A DNA stretch of 64,000 nt from an uncultured Elusimicrobia bacterium. GTDB lineage: Bacteria > Elusimicrobiota > Elusimicrobia > Elusimicrobiales > UBA9959. Where the stretch lies: assembly GCA_903889965.1 (NCBI GenBank), contig CAISZM010000028.1:1-64000 (forward strand), read 5' to 3'. A program made the position numbers and the translations under genes. The notes under the pieces were generated by a model. That model searched no databases, was not told the origin of the DNA, and saw only the letters and a program-made list of their open reading frames with translations. Positions 43,901 to 53,720 of the stretch are shown in pieces (position 1 is the first letter of the stretch; each line of letters starts with the position of its first letter).

Positions 43901-45809
43901 GCCGGAGCGAATGGCGCGGCTGGACGCCGTTTTGCTGAAAAAAGACCTGCGCCGGACCCTTTTGAGGCTCGGCGCCGCCGCCAGCATGGAACTTGACGAG
44001 CCCGCAACTCCGGGTATCCCGGCGCGCTCCGGAGGAGACCGGGACCGGGCGGCTTGCGCGGCGCTGGCCGCGCGCGCCTCGGATCTAAGGAAGTCTCTTG
44101 CCGTTACGGCGGTCGAGAGCGGGCAGACCCCGGAAATGGGCTTCGATCCGGCCGCGGCGGCGCTGGCAGAGCTGGAAAGCGCCGCAACCGCGCGGCTTAA
44201 GCGCCGCGACGAACTCTCCGCCAGATACGAGGGGCTCGCGAGGGACGATGAAAAATTGTCCCCCTATTCGGGGCTGCCTCTGCCCTCGGAATGTCCGCGG
44301 AAATTCGCCTTTCTCTACTGCGCAACCGGGGAAATACCGTCCGGGAATCTGGCCGGGCTGCGCGCTAAAATGCCCGCGAACGCCGTGATCCTGCCGCTCG
44401 CCGGGGGTAACGGCAGTGTTCGGGCCGCGGTGCTGGGCAGCGCTTCGGACGGACCTGAATTGTCAGGCGCGCTGAAGCTCGCCGGTTTCCGGCACGAGGA
44501 ACTCCCGGCACGCCCTGGTTTTACGCTGGCGGCGCTGGCCGCAAGCCTCGCTTCGGAGAGCCGGCTGGCCAAAGCGGAACTTAAAAGCGCCGAGCTGGAG
44601 GTACAAGAGCTGGCGGCCGAAGCCGCAAGGCGCCTGCCTTCCATCGAACGCGCCGCGGCGCTCGAGGGAAAACTTGCCGGGGCGCGGGACCGCCTGGGGA
44701 GCACGGGAACTTCAGCCGTGATCTCGGGCTGGGTCCCGGCCGGAGAGGCGGAGGGCCTGGCCCGCGCGATGGGCGAGGCTTCCGGGGGCTTATGCGTGGC
44801 TGAGATAAGCGCCCCCCCGGCCGGAAGCTCCGTTCCAGTACTGCTCCGACCCCCGGGTATCCTTAGGCCTTTCGCTATGCTGGTATCGTCGTACGGCCTC
44901 CCCGGCTACGGCGAAGTGGAGCCTACGGTCTTCGCCGCCGCCGCCTACCTCTTTATGTTCGGGATGATGTTCGGGGATGCTGGACACGGTCTGGTCCTTT
45001 GCGCAGCGGGTTTTGCCATGGCGCTGAAGGGACGCTCTGAAAAAATACGCGATTCCGGGCGCATGGTTTTCGCCTGCGGCGTTTCGGCCGCGCTGTTCGG
45101 GATCCTCTACGGAGGCTTTTTCGGCCTGGAGAGGCTGAAAAAATTCGCCCTGTGGCGCGATCCCCTGGCGGGCGATCCTCTCGGGCTGGTGACAGCGGCC
45201 CTGGCGGCCGGGGCCGTAATAATAAGTATCGGGGTGGTGCTGAACATAGCGAACCGGGCGCTGGCCGGGGACAGGCTCGGGGCCGTGCTGGGCAGGTTCG
45301 GCGCGGCCGGGCTGGTTTTCTACTGGGGGGGGATAGCTTTGGCCGCGGGTTTTGCCGGCGCGCGCCTCGCGCTGCCGCTGATGGCACTGGCGGTATTCTG
45401 CTGGGTCCTGAAGGAGCCCGCGCTCTATTTACTGCGCAGCCGCTCCGGGTCGCCCCCGGGCGAGGACGGCTTTGCGGCGGTGTCGGCCGAAGCGCTGGTC
45501 GGGGCTTTTGAGGCGGCTCTGCTCTACCTGGCCAATACGGTAAGCTTCGTACGTCTCGCCGCGTACGCTATGAGCCACGCCGCGCTTATGTCCGCGGCCT
45601 ATGCCCTGGCCGGGACCGCCGACGGGGTATGGGGCCGCGGCAGTCTGGCTGGCATAGCGGCCGCGGCAGCCGGGAATCTCGCGGCCATAGGGCTCGAGGG
45701 GCTTGTGGCGGCGGTGCAGGCCCTGCGGCTTGAGTATTATGAATTTTTTGGAAAGTTTTTCGAGGGTGGCGGCCGTCCGTTCAAGCCGTTCTCCCTTACA
45801 GGAGGATAA
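43893..45809 (+). CDS. V/A-type ATPase subunit I (a-like stator)
   Basis: This 638-residue protein has a cytosolic half (about 1-320) with coiled-coil arms. The membrane half (about 330-638) has seven to eight helices: YLFMFGMMFGDAGHGLVLCA and NTVSFVRLAAYAMSHAALM contain the conserved segments, including the channel Arg, that face the K ring. The C-terminus YYEFFGKFFEGGGRPFKPF is family-typical. It forms the ion path of the V-type motor and overlaps subunit C. Confidence 0.92.
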   Translation: MFRPERMARLDAVLLKKDLRRTLLRLGAAASMELDEPATPGIPARSGGDRDRAACAALAARASDLRKSLAVTAVESGQTPEMGFDPAAAALAELESAATARLKRRDELSARYEGLARDDEKLSPYSGLPLPSECPRKFAFLYCATGEIPSGNLAGLRAKMPANAVILPLAGGNGSVRAAVLGSASDGPELSGALKLAGFRHEELPARPGFTLAALAASLASESRLAKAELKSAELEVQELAAEAARRLPSIERAAALEGKLAGARDRLGSTGTSAVISGWVPAGEAEGLARAMGEASGGLCVAEISAPPAGSSVPVLLRPPGILRPFAMLVSSYGLPGYGEVEPTVFAAAAYLFMFGMMFGDAGHGLVLCAAGFAMALKGRSEKIRDSGRMVFACGVSAALFGILYGGFFGLERLKKFALWRDPLAGDPLGLVTAALAAGAVIISIGVVLNIANRALAGDRLGAVLGRFGAAGLVFYWGGIALAAGFAGARLALPLMALAVFCWVLKEPALYLLRSRSGSPPGEDGFAAVSAEALVGAFEAALLYLANTVSFVRLAAYAMSHAALMSAAYALAGTADGVWGRGSLAGIAAAAAGNLAAIGLEGLVAAVQALRLEYYEFFGKFFEGGGRPFKPFSLTGG

Positions 45810-45810
45810 A

Positions 45811-46137
45811 ATGAAAAACTGGTATACGCTGCCGTGCGCCGCGGCCGCTCTGGCGCTGGGATCATGTTCGGAGGCCATGGCTTCGCCGCTAGCCGGCGCG
45901 GCCGCTTCCGCGGGTTCGGATTACCGCGCCATCGGCATCGGCTTCGCCGCGGCCGCGACCATGGGTGTCTGCGTGCTGGGCGCCGCTTACGCGGTGGCCC
46001 GCGTCGGCTCCGCCGCCATGGGCGCCGCGGCGGAAAAACCTGAACTGCTTATACGGAGCCTGCTATTCGTCGCGCTGGCCGAGGGCCTGGCCGTGCTGGG
46101 CTTCGTGATCTCCATGATGCTGCTCCAGAAGATATAA
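45811..46137 (+). CDS. V/A-type ATPase subunit K (proteolipid c ring)
   Basis: This 108-residue proteolipid has an N-terminal signal-like segment (NWYTLPCAAAALALGSCSEA) and one two-helix hairpin with GIGFAAAATMGVCVLGAAYA and the carboxylate in LFVALAEGLAVLGFVI. This single-hairpin form with a cleaved leader resembles the Thermus L subunit rather than four-helix Na+-type K subunits. The Glu is followed by Gly and no Na+-binding Gln is obvious, so the coupling ion is undecided but H+ is plausible. AGGAGG precedes the start. Confidence 0.9.
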   Translation: MKNWYTLPCAAAALALGSCSEAMASPLAGAAASAGSDYRAIGIGFAAAATMGVCVLGAAYAVARVGSAAMGAAAEKPELLIRSLLFVALAEGLAVLGFVISMMLLQKI

Positions 46138-46140
46138 AAC

Positions 46141-46368
46141 GTGGAATTCTACTGTATAGGCGATGATGATGCCGTGCGCGGTTTCAGGCTTGCCGGTGTC
46201 CGCGGGCGGGCTGTGAACGGCGCCGCCGCGACGGCGGAGGCGCTGGAGGAGGCGGCCGCGCGGGCGGACTGCGGCGTGATAATAATCACGAGCGCCGCCG
46301 CCGGGCTCGTGCGCGCGCGCTTGAACGAAATAAAAGAGCGTTCCAGGCCGCTGATAGCCGAGATCTAG
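46141..46368 (+). CDS. V/A-type ATPase subunit F (short)
   Basis: This 75-residue protein starts at GTG and shows the F-subunit fold: FYCIGDDDAVRGFRLAGV, then CGVIIITSAAAGLVRARLNE. Typical F subunits have about 100 residues, so the C-terminal helix is missing or very short. It sits 3 nt after subunit K, as in other V-type operons. Confidence 0.82.
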   Translation: MEFYCIGDDDAVRGFRLAGVRGRAVNGAAATAEALEEAAARADCGVIIITSAAAGLVRARLNEIKERSRPLIAEI

Positions 46369-46403
46369 GCCGCCGCGGATGAGGCGGAAGGCCGGGGGAA
46401 TTT

Positions 46404-47036
46404 ATGGAGATAGAGGGTAACGCGGAGGCGCTTGTCGGGGAGATACGCGCCCTGGCGCAGCGCGAAAGTGCGGGGATAATTTTAGCGGCCGAAGCCGAAG
46501 CCGCGGAGATACTGGACCGGGCGAAAAAAGAGGCGGAGCTGGACGCCCGCGCCCGGGCGGCCGCCGCTGGCGCCGAGGGGGAGCGGCGGCGGCGGATGGT
46601 CCTGGCCTCGGTGCCGGTGGAGGCCGGGCGCATTGCAGCCGCCGAACTGGAAGCCGTTCTTGATTCCATTAAGAAAGAGGTCCGGGCGTGCCTGCGCGAA
46701 AAAGGCTGCCCGCGCGCCGGAACTGCCGCGGCGCTGGCCGCAGCGGCCGTGAGGGGGATGGAGGGCAATTCCTTCGTGCTGCGCGTTTCCCCGGAGGACA
46801 GCCGCGGCCTCCCCGGTCTTGAGGCCGAGGTTTCCCGCCTGGCAGGCAAAGGGGCCCTCGAAATAGTCCTGAAAGAGGATCCCGGGCTGGACGGGGGGGC
46901 GGCGGTGTATGGTCCCGGAGGGCGGCAATACTGGGACAACAGTTTGACCGGCAGGCTGGAGCGGCTCTGGCCGGAGCAGCGGCGGCTGCTCAGCCTGGAC
47001 CTTGAAAAAGACTGGGGGAACCATGGGCGCGGCTGA
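46404..47036 (+). CDS. V/A-type ATPase subunit E
   Basis: This 210-residue peripheral-stalk subunit has an N-terminal coiled coil (ILAAEAEAAEILDRAKKEAE) and a globular C-terminal domain (YGPGGRQYWDNSLTGRLERL) typical of NtpE/VatE. It overlaps the start of subunit A by 14 nt. Confidence 0.87.
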   Translation: MEIEGNAEALVGEIRALAQRESAGIILAAEAEAAEILDRAKKEAELDARARAAAAGAEGERRRRMVLASVPVEAGRIAAAELEAVLDSIKKEVRACLREKGCPRAGTAAALAAAAVRGMEGNSFVLRVSPEDSRGLPGLEAEVSRLAGKGALEIVLKEDPGLDGGAAVYGPGGRQYWDNSLTGRLERLWPEQRRLLSLDLEKDWGNHGRG

Positions 47037-48807
47037 AAACGGAAGGCGGCCTTTTGTCACGCGGATCAGCGGGCCGGTAGTGACCGTGGGCGGCATGGCC
47101 GGAGCCAGCATGTACGAGGTGGTGCGCGTGGGCGAGCTGGGACTGGTGGGTGAGGTCGTGAGGCAGGCCGGCGACACGGCCACGGTGCAGGTTTATGAGG
47201 ACACCACCATGCTTAAGCCCGGGGCGCCGGTGGAGCGCAGCGGGGCGCCGCTTTCCCTGTGGCTGGGGCCAGGCCTTATCGGGAATATCTACGACGGAGT
47301 TCAGCGGCCTCTCCCGGAGCTTATGGCGCGCGGAGGAACCTGGATACGGCGCGGCGAGAAGGCGGATCCTCTTGATCTCTCCCGGCCCTGGGAGTTCACG
47401 CCCCTGCTTGTTCCCGGGCAGGAGGTGACCGAAGGGCAGGCGGCCGGGCTGGTTAAGGAAACGCCGCTGGTCGAACATAAAATAATGCTGCCGCCGGGAG
47501 TCGGCGGCACGGTGCGCTCGGCCGCGGGGAAGGGCGCCTATACGCTCAACGACACGCTTGCCGTCGTCGACACTCCGTCGGGACCGGTAGAAATAAAGAT
47601 GCTGCAAAAATGGCCCGTGCGGCAGCCGCGCCCGGCGCGCGCCCGCCGCCGCGTGAGCGAGCCGCTGGTGACCGGCCAGCGCGTGATAGACACTTTTTTC
47701 CCGCTTGCCAAGGGCGGCTGCGCGTGCATCCCGGGAGGCTTCGGCACCGGCAAGACCATAACGCAGCACCAGCTGGCGAAGTGGTCGGACGCCGGGATAA
47801 TAATCTTCATCGGCTGCGGCGAGAGGGGCAACGAGATGACCGAGGTGCTGCGCGAGTTCCCGGAACTTAAAGACCCTCGCACCGGCAGGCCGCTTATGGA
47901 GCGCACTATACTGATAGCCAACACCTCCAATATGCCCGTAGCCGCGCGGGAGGTTTCGATCTACACCGGCATAACCATGGCCGAGTACTACCGGGACATG
48001 GGCTGGGACGTGGCGGTATTCGCGGATTCGACCAGCAGGTGGGCCGAGGCGCTGCGCGAGATGGCCGCGCGGCTGGAGGAGATGCCGGCCGAGGAGGGCT
48101 TTCCCGCGAGCCTCCCCTCCCGCCTGGCGCAGTTCTACGAGCGGGGCGGAGCCGTTACGGCCCTCGGCGGGTGGGAGGGCTCGGTCAGCATAGTCGGAGC
48201 CGTCAGTCCGCCGGGGGGGGACTTTTCGGAACCGGTGACGCAGCACACCCGCCGCTTTACCAGGGTGCTGTGGTCGCTGGATACGGAGCTTGCCAACGCC
48301 AGGCATTACCCCTCCATCAACTGGCTGCGTTCCTATTCGGACTATCTCGAGGAAGTGGAGAACGCCTGGGAGAAGATCGCCCCGGGCTGGAGAGAGCTGC
48401 GCGGCGAAGCCATGGTAGTGCTTCAGCGGGAGGAACATTACCGCCAGATCGCGCGCCTCATAGGGCCGGACGCCCTGCCGGACGGCCAGCGGCTGTTCCT
48501 TTTTATAGGAGGGATCATGCGCGAGGGTTTCCTGGCGCAGAGCGCCTTCGACGAAGCGGATATGTACTGCCCCCTGGAAAAGCAGGCGGCGCTGCTGAGG
48601 GTTATAATGGCGCTTTACGTCGGCGCCCGCGACCTTATAAAGTCCGGCGCGGCGCTGGCGGATATTTCCGCGCTGCCGTGCGTTGGCAGGGTCATGCGGG
48701 CCAAAACCGAATGCCCAGGGGTTCAGGAGCTCGCGGATCTTGAGGGGGCGGTAAAAGACGAGCTGGCCGAGCTCTCCGTAAGAGCGGGAAAGGGGGGCGT
48801 TGTATGA
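47023..48807 (+). CDS. V/A-type ATPase catalytic subunit A
   Basis: This 594-residue catalytic subunit has P-loop GGFGTGKT (about 238-245), GCGERGNEM with the catalytic Glu, and [20 protein letters not shown]. It includes the A-subunit-specific insert (about residues 105-190) that distinguishes it from F-type beta. I chose ATG 47023, preceded by GGGGG, over a TTG at 47002. Its stop overlaps subunit B by 4 nt. Confidence 0.97.
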   Translation: MGAAENGRRPFVTRISGPVVTVGGMAGASMYEVVRVGELGLVGEVVRQAGDTATVQVYEDTTMLKPGAPVERSGAPLSLWLGPGLIGNIYDGVQRPLPELMARGGTWIRRGEKADPLDLSRPWEFTPLLVPGQEVTEGQAAGLVKETPLVEHKIMLPPGVGGTVRSAAGKGAYTLNDTLAVVDTPSGPVEIKMLQKWPVRQPRPARARRRVSEPLVTGQRVIDTFFPLAKGGCACIPGGFGTGKTITQHQLAKWSDAGIIIFIGCGERGNEMTEVLREFPELKDPRTGRPLMERTILIANTSNMPVAAREVSIYTGITMAEYYRDMGWDVAVFADSTSRWAEALREMAARLEEMPAEEGFPASLPSRLAQFYERGGAVTALGGWEGSVSIVGAVSPPGGDFSEPVTQHTRRFTRVLWSLDTELANARHYPSINWLRSYSDYLEEVENAWEKIAPGWRELRGEAMVVLQREEHYRQIARLIGPDALPDGQRLFLFIGGIMREGFLAQSAFDEADMYCPLEKQAALLRVIMALYVGARDLIKSGAALADISALPCVGRVMRAKTECPGVQELADLEGAVKDELAELSVRAGKGGVV

Positions 48808-50204
48808 GCTTGCGCGACAGCGGGCTGGAATACGTCGGAGCCTCCCGGATAGAGGGACCTCTGGTGGTTGTGGAGCGCGTCCGTGACGCGGGCTTCGACG
48901 AACTTGTGGAGATAAGGGACCGCGGCGGGCGTCCGAGGCTGGGGCGAGTGCTGGATATCTCGCAAGATGCCGCAGTCGTGCAGGTGCTCGAGGGCACAGA
49001 AGGCCTCTCCTGCGGCACGCTCAGGGCGCGCTTCCTGGGAGAAAGCCTTAAACTGCCGGTTTCGGAGAGCATGCTCGGGCGCGTTTTCGACGGGCTTGGG
49101 CGCCCGGCCGACGGCGGACCGGCGCCTCTTTCCGGGGACAGGCGCGACGTAAACGGTTCGCCCATCAACCCCGTGGCGCGTCGCTACCCGCGCGAATTCA
49201 TACAGACCGGCATTTCGGCCATAGACGGCATGAACGCCCTGGTGCGCGGCCAGAAACTGCCGATCTTCTCCGGCAACGGCCTGCCGCACGACCGAGTCTG
49301 CGCGCAGCTGGTGCGGCAGGCCCGGCTGCCCGGAGAAAAAGGCGGCTTCTCAATAGTCTTCGCGGCGATGGGCGTGAAGCGGGACGTGGCGGATTATTTT
49401 ATGCGCGACTTCGAGGAATCCGGAGCCCTCGAGCGGGTGGCGATGTTCTTGTCGCTGGCGGACGCGCCAGGGGTTGAGCGTCTGCTTACGCCGAGGGCCG
49501 CGCTGACGCTGGCCGAATACCTGGCCTTCGACCTCGGCCGGCACGTGCTCGTGGTGCTGACGGATATGACGAACTATTGCGAGAGCTTGCGCGAGGTGGG
49601 AACTGCCCGGGGCGAGATCCCCGGGCGCAAGGGCTACCCCGGCTACCTGTACTCCGATCTGGCCTCCATTTACGAGCGGGCCGGGCGCGTCGAGGGCTCG
49701 GGCGGCTCCATAACCCAGACCGCGATACTCACCATGCCTTCCGACGACATCAGCCACCCGGTGCCGGACCTGACCGGCTATATCACGGAGGGGCAGATAG
49801 TGCTGGACCGGGACCTTTTCCAGCGCGGCGTATATCCTCCGATAGCCGGCCTCCCAAGCCTTTCACGCCTGATGAAGGACGGTGTCGGCAAGGGCTATAC
49901 GCGCGGGGATCACCCGGCGCTGGCGAGCCAGCTTTTCGCCTGCTACGCCTATGTTAAGCGCGTGCGGGCACTGGCCGACATCATCGGTGAGGACGACCTG
50001 AGCGCCGGAGACAAGCTGTACCTGAAGTTCGGGGAAAATTTTGAGCGGCGCTTCCTCAACCAGGGCGAGCACGAGGACCGGCCTGTCGAGACGACCCTGG
50101 ACCTGGGCTGGGAGATGCTTTCCATGCTGCCCCGGGAGGAACTGCACCGCGTCAGCGGAGAGATGCTGGATGAACACTATAAAAAGAACAAGGAGCGAAG
50201 GTAG
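48804..50204 (+). CDS. V/A-type ATPase subunit B
   Basis: This 466-residue non-catalytic nucleotide-binding homologue has family motifs [20 protein letters not shown] and [13 protein letters not shown] in place of a P-loop. [20 protein letters not shown] and [20 protein letters not shown] are also present. Length is normal. It overlaps subunit A (ATGA) and precedes subunit D by 6 nt. Confidence 0.97.
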   Translation: MSLRDSGLEYVGASRIEGPLVVVERVRDAGFDELVEIRDRGGRPRLGRVLDISQDAAVVQVLEGTEGLSCGTLRARFLGESLKLPVSESMLGRVFDGLGRPADGGPAPLSGDRRDVNGSPINPVARRYPREFIQTGISAIDGMNALVRGQKLPIFSGNGLPHDRVCAQLVRQARLPGEKGGFSIVFAAMGVKRDVADYFMRDFEESGALERVAMFLSLADAPGVERLLTPRAALTLAEYLAFDLGRHVLVVLTDMTNYCESLREVGTARGEIPGRKGYPGYLYSDLASIYERAGRVEGSGGSITQTAILTMPSDDISHPVPDLTGYITEGQIVLDRDLFQRGVYPPIAGLPSLSRLMKDGVGKGYTRGDHPALASQLFACYAYVKRVRALADIIGEDDLSAGDKLYLKFGENFERRFLNQGEHEDRPVETTLDLGWEMLSMLPREELHRVSGEMLDEHYKKNKERR

Positions 50205-50210
50205 AAAAGT

Positions 50211-50840
50211 ATGGCGCTCCTGGACTTGCCCGCCACAAAATCCTCGCTCCTGGCCCTCAAGCGGCAGCTGGCTTTCGCCGAGGAGGGCTATAGCCTCCTC
50301 GACCAGAAAAGGGAGCTGCTGCTCGGGGAGCTGACAGTCACTTCCGGGCGCGCAAGGCAGGCCCGGCTGAAAGCCGAAGACGCGCTTCGGCGCGCTTTCA
50401 GCGCGCTCAGGGAGGCGACGCTCGACGCGGGTTCCTCCGCCGTTGACAGGGCCGCCCTCGGGGCGCGCGCGGCTCACAAGGCGGAGATAGGGGAGCGCCG
50501 GCTTATGGGCGTGCGGCTGCCGGAAGCGTACGGGATGGCGGAGCCGGCATTCACGGCGTTCGGTCCCGGCGGAACTCCGGCCGCCGCCGACCTGGCCGGG
50601 AAATTGTTCGCCGGCGCCCTGCCGCTCCTCGCCGGCCTGGCCGGGCTGGAGACCGCGGTCCTGCGGCTGGCCCGCGAACTTAAAAAGACGCAGCGCCGCT
50701 GCAACGCCCTTTCGAAAAGATTGATGCCCGATTGCCGGGAAACGATATCTTTCCTCTCCGGGAATCTCGAGGAGAGGGAAAGGGAATCTCTTATCGTTCT
50801 TAAGATGGCGCGCGACCGGCTGCGTTCGTCGCGTGAATAG
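50211..50840 (+). CDS. V/A-type ATPase subunit D (rotor shaft)
   Basis: This 209-residue rotor subunit has two long helices (LLALKRQLAFAEEGYSLLDQKRELLLG at the start; KKTQRRCNALSKRLMPDC near the end) that pair as a shaft. It ends the operon: its TAG directly abuts the complementary stop of the convergent methyltransferase gene, with no intergenic base. Confidence 0.93.
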   Translation: MALLDLPATKSSLLALKRQLAFAEEGYSLLDQKRELLLGELTVTSGRARQARLKAEDALRRAFSALREATLDAGSSAVDRAALGARAAHKAEIGERRLMGVRLPEAYGMAEPAFTAFGPGGTPAAADLAGKLFAGALPLLAGLAGLETAVLRLARELKKTQRRCNALSKRLMPDCRETISFLSGNLEERERESLIVLKMARDRLRSSRE

Positions 50841-51548
50841 CTACCTGCCCGCGGTGTGAACCGCGACGGCTCCGGGGCAGAGTATGCGGTGGGCTGGTCC
50901 GGAAAAACCGGCTTCGGCCAGCAGCGCCGAGAAGTCCCCGGCGCCGTAAAAAGCCAGGATCGTTTTTTTCAGGAAGGTATACGACGCCCTGCTTTTCGGC
51001 GATGCCAGGTTAAGCAGGCCGATGACGGTTCCGACGTAAAAGCGCATAAGCAGCCGGATAAGGGGGTTCCCGGGCCGGGTTGTCTCGAGGTTTACGAAAA
51101 CGCCCCCGGGTTTAAGCACCCTGCGGAATTCGCGAAGGGCCGCCAGCAGTTTCGGTTTGTCTATATTAAGGTTGCGGGTGGCGAAAGATATGGCCACGAG
51201 GTCGAAGACGGCGTCCGGGAAAGGGAGCGCTTTCGCTTCGGCCTCTACGAATTTGACACCCGGCATCTTTTTTTTCGCGGCGGAGAGCATGGCCGCGCTG
51301 AGGTCGGCGCCGGTGATGGCCAGGCCGGGTCCGAAGGCTCTTTGAAGCGCCAGCGAAAAGTCACCCGTGCCGCAACAGACGTCCAGGGCCGTACACGCAC
51401 CGGGGGCAAGCTTTTTCGCGGCCGCGGCGGCCCTGGCCCTCCAGTAACGGTCCAGCCCGAAGGTTAAAAACGAGTTAGCCGCCCCGTAGAAAAAACAAAT
51501 ACCGTCGTAAAACCCGGCTATCGCTAGCTCGGAAGTCTTGGACGGCAT
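50841..51548 (-). CDS. UbiE/MenG-family class I methyltransferase
   Basis: This 235-residue SAM-dependent methyltransferase has motif I DVCCGTGDFSLAL, then GADLSAAML and KALPFPDAVFDLVAISFATRN. All match the UbiE/MenG family that methylates demethylmenaquinone (or ubiquinone precursors). YDGICFFYGAANSFLTFGLDRYW near the N-terminus also fits. It implies menaquinone-based respiration. The upstream small gene is 23 nt away on the same strand. It converges without a gap on the V-ATPase operon. Confidence 0.9.
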   Translation of the reverse strand: MPSKTSELAIAGFYDGICFFYGAANSFLTFGLDRYWRARAAAAAKKLAPGACTALDVCCGTGDFSLALQRAFGPGLAITGADLSAAMLSAAKKKMPGVKFVEAEAKALPFPDAVFDLVAISFATRNLNIDKPKLLAALREFRRVLKPGGVFVNLETTRPGNPLIRLLMRFYVGTVIGLLNLASPKSRASYTFLKKTILAFYGAGDFSALLAEAGFSGPAHRILCPGAVAVHTAGR

Positions 51549-51571
51549 TCGTTTCGGCCCGGAAGAAGCGA

Positions 51572-51745
51572 TTACTTCTTTTCTTCTTTGTTGTCGTTTT
51601 CTGCCACGAACTTTTTTATCTCTTCAAAGCCCTCGATTATGAGGCGGGCCTTGGAGAGGCCGAAAGAGAACGGGTATTTGTCGTTCTCGTTCCGTTTGAG
51701 TATAAGGACCGGCTGGCCTTTGTATTCGGTTCTGTCTACTATCAT
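51572..51745 (-). CDS. small conserved-looking protein, unknown
   Basis: This 57-residue protein (MIVDRTEYKGQPVLILKRNE..., Lys/Glu-rich end) has a strong GGAGG site 8 nt before ATG 51745; an upstream ATG at 51766 has none. The composition suggests a small beta-alpha domain. It is co-directional with the ubiE-like gene 23 nt downstream. A minus-strand promoter TTGAAA, 18 nt, TAATAT lies at 51893-51864, leaving a leader of about 110 nt. I cannot name a family. Confidence 0.7.
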   Translation of the reverse strand: MIVDRTEYKGQPVLILKRNENDKYPFSFGLSKARLIIEGFEEIKKFVAENDNKEEKK

Positions 51746-51863
51746 AATTGGTTCCTCCACAAGCATTGGCCCCCCCCGATAAGGCGCAGATACAGTATTG
51801 GCGGCTGTGCCGCGAAACCGGCCCGCGAACGCGGTCCGGCCTCCCCGGGGCGCTTAAGCCTCA

Positions 51864-51893
51864 ATATTAGCACAAACGGGAGGCGCGTTTCAA
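51864..51893 (-). promoter_or_regulatory. promoter of the small-protein/ubiE-like unit
   Basis: On the minus strand, TTGAAA (51893-51888) and TAATAT (51869-51864) are separated by 18 nt. They face the small protein gene. Confidence 0.6.
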
Positions 51894-51950
51894 TAATATT
51901 ATTAAACATCTAAAAGTATTGCGGGAAGACGGGCGAAACCGGAGCCAAAT

Positions 51951-51979
51951 TTGCCATGCCAGCCTTTTTTTGTTAAATT
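51951..51979 (+). promoter_or_regulatory. promoter of the 52.0-kb membrane protein gene
   Basis: TTGCCA (51951-51956) and TAAATT (51974-51979) are separated by 17 nt. The -10 hexamer ends 6 nt before the ATG, so the message should be leaderless. Confidence 0.6.
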
Positions 51980-51985
51980 CAGGTT

Positions 51986-52504
51986 ATGGCAAAAAAAGAA
52001 ATTTTCTGGACTCTGCTGGTAAAGGCCGTAAAAACGCTGGTGATCCTGTTCACGCTTTTCGCGATAGGCTGGTTCATGGACCAGCTGCCTTTCGCCCAGG
52101 CCCTGCCGTTCATGAGCCAGAAGCTGCCAGTGGGCGCTTTCCTGAACGCCGTTGTTTCCGCGTTCGCCGTGGCGGTAATGGTGAAGTTCGGGCGGGAGGC
52201 CTCTCCCCCGGTGGACGGACTGTTCGACTTTATGCCCGGAGCCGGTGCGTTGGCCGGCAGCCTGATAAAAATACTCGCCCTGCTTTTCGCGTACTACGCT
52301 TTCCAGGACGCGGTTTTCCCCTTCATAAGGAATTTCGAGTGGATTTACCAGTCCTTTTTCCTGGGTTTCACGCTTTTCTTCCTGGCGCGCGCCGGTCTGC
52401 AGATATACGGAGCCAGCGAGCAGATAAGCCGTTTCCTCCTGGGCGCCCTTAAACCGTATAAACATGGTCCGGATCCTGAAACCCGCCCCGAGAAGCGCAC
52501 TTGA
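51986..52504 (+). CDS. four-TM membrane protein, unknown
   Basis: This 172-residue protein has hydrophobic helices at about 12-32, 50-68, 90-112 and 122-146 (for example LVKAVKTLVILFTLFAIGWF and FFLGFTLFFLARAGLQIYG). The C-terminus is polar and charged. I recognise no family. No ribosome-binding site is present, matching the leaderless-type promoter. The pil operon promoter begins in the last bases of this gene. Confidence 0.65.
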   Translation: MAKKEIFWTLLVKAVKTLVILFTLFAIGWFMDQLPFAQALPFMSQKLPVGAFLNAVVSAFAVAVMVKFGREASPPVDGLFDFMPGAGALAGSLIKILALLFAYYAFQDAVFPFIRNFEWIYQSFFLGFTLFFLARAGLQIYGASEQISRFLLGALKPYKHGPDPETRPEKRT

Positions 52505-52529
52505 CAACCGGGGGTTTACATGCAATAAT
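52501..52529 (+). promoter_or_regulatory. promoter of the pilMNOPQ operon
   Basis: A perfect TTGACA (52501-52506) overlaps the stop of the preceding gene. AATAAT follows at 52524-52529 after 17 nt. The leader to pilM is about 75 nt. Confidence 0.75.
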
Positions 52530-52610
52530 TAATTGTTGTAATCAGACTACATCGTCAGGCTGGTGTTTGGCCGGGGCTGTCCCGATCCGGAGCGAGGGGT
52601 TTTTAAACCG

Positions 52611-53720
52611 ATGCTTTCAAGTCTTACGAAAATAATGTTCCCGCCCAAGGAAGTGATCGGTCTTGATATCGGCAATTACGCCGTAAAGATCGTCTGCTTT
52701 TCCGAAGACAAAAAGACGGTGAAGCTCAGGGATTGGGGATACATACCGCTCGATATCAAGGCTGACGCCCTTCCCGACGAAAAAAAAGCCATCATTTCCA
52801 AGGAAATCAAAACATACCTGAAGAAAAAAAGCATACAGGCCCGTTATACGGCCGCGGCCGTCTCCGGCAACGCCGTTATAGTCCGTTACGTCAAACTTCC
52901 CAAGCTTTCCCGCAAGGAGCTTGCCCAGACCATCAACGTGGAGGCCGAGCCCTTCATCCCTTTTGACATCAAGGACGTGAATCTCACCTACTCCATACTT
53001 AACGATTTCTCCGAGGACGGAGAGCCCAAGATGAACACGGTGCTGGTGGCCGCGAAACGCGAGGCCGTGCAGGACAAGATAGATATAATAGAGGGCGCCG
53101 GGCTCGACCCGCTCATTATCGACGTGGACTCCTTCGCCCTGGAAACCCTTTACAGCCGTCTTGCCCCCAAGGGCGAGAGCAATTCGGTGCTGATGCTTAA
53201 CATCGGCCAGAAAGTGACGAATATCTCGATAATAGCCCAGGGCGTTACCCGCGTGGTGCGCGACATCTTTGTGGCCGGCGCCACATTCGACAAGGCCATA
53301 GCCAAGGCCCTCAAATCCGACACCGCCGCCGCCGACGCGGCCAAAAGAGCGCATCCTCTCCTGGTTTCCGAGGAGGATAAGGCCGCGGCCATAGAGAATT
53401 TCGACCGGGAAGGCATCGCGGTTTCCAAGGCCGCCGCGGGGGTCCTGCGCGATCTCTATACCGAGGTTTCCCGCTCCATAGATTTCTACCTGTCGCAGGG
53501 CGTCGATCACTCGATATCGAAAATTTTCGTATCCGGCGGTATGGCGAACCTTGGCAATATCACAAAATTCCTTTCGGCGGAGTTCAAGGTGCCGGTGGAG
53601 GTCGTCAACCCGATGGCTTTCCTGTCGGAGCAGCCCAAGAACATCCCGCGTGACGTTCTGCCTGCCCTGGCCGTGGCCGCGGGGCTCGCCTTGCGCAGGC
53701 TTAAGGATTGGGAAGAATGA
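52611..53720 (+). CDS. pilM: type IV pilus assembly protein PilM
   Basis: This 369-residue actin-like ATPase of the T4P inner-membrane alignment complex has VIGLDIGNYAVKIV (phosphate 1), VMLNIGQKVTNISII (phosphate 2) and KIFVSGGMANLGNIT (adenosine motif). PilM is cytosolic and binds the N-terminus of PilN. I chose ATG 52611 from the family start; 52563 would add an unrelated leader. Its stop overlaps the pilN start (ATGA). Confidence 0.95.
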   Translation: MLSSLTKIMFPPKEVIGLDIGNYAVKIVCFSEDKKTVKLRDWGYIPLDIKADALPDEKKAIISKEIKTYLKKKSIQARYTAAAVSGNAVIVRYVKLPKLSRKELAQTINVEAEPFIPFDIKDVNLTYSILNDFSEDGEPKMNTVLVAAKREAVQDKIDIIEGAGLDPLIIDVDSFALETLYSRLAPKGESNSVLMLNIGQKVTNISIIAQGVTRVVRDIFVAGATFDKAIAKALKSDTAAADAAKRAHPLLVSEEDKAAAIENFDREGIAVSKAAAGVLRDLYTEVSRSIDFYLSQGVDHSISKIFVSGGMANLGNITKFLSAEFKVPVEVVNPMAFLSEQPKNIPRDVLPALAVAAGLALRRLKDWEE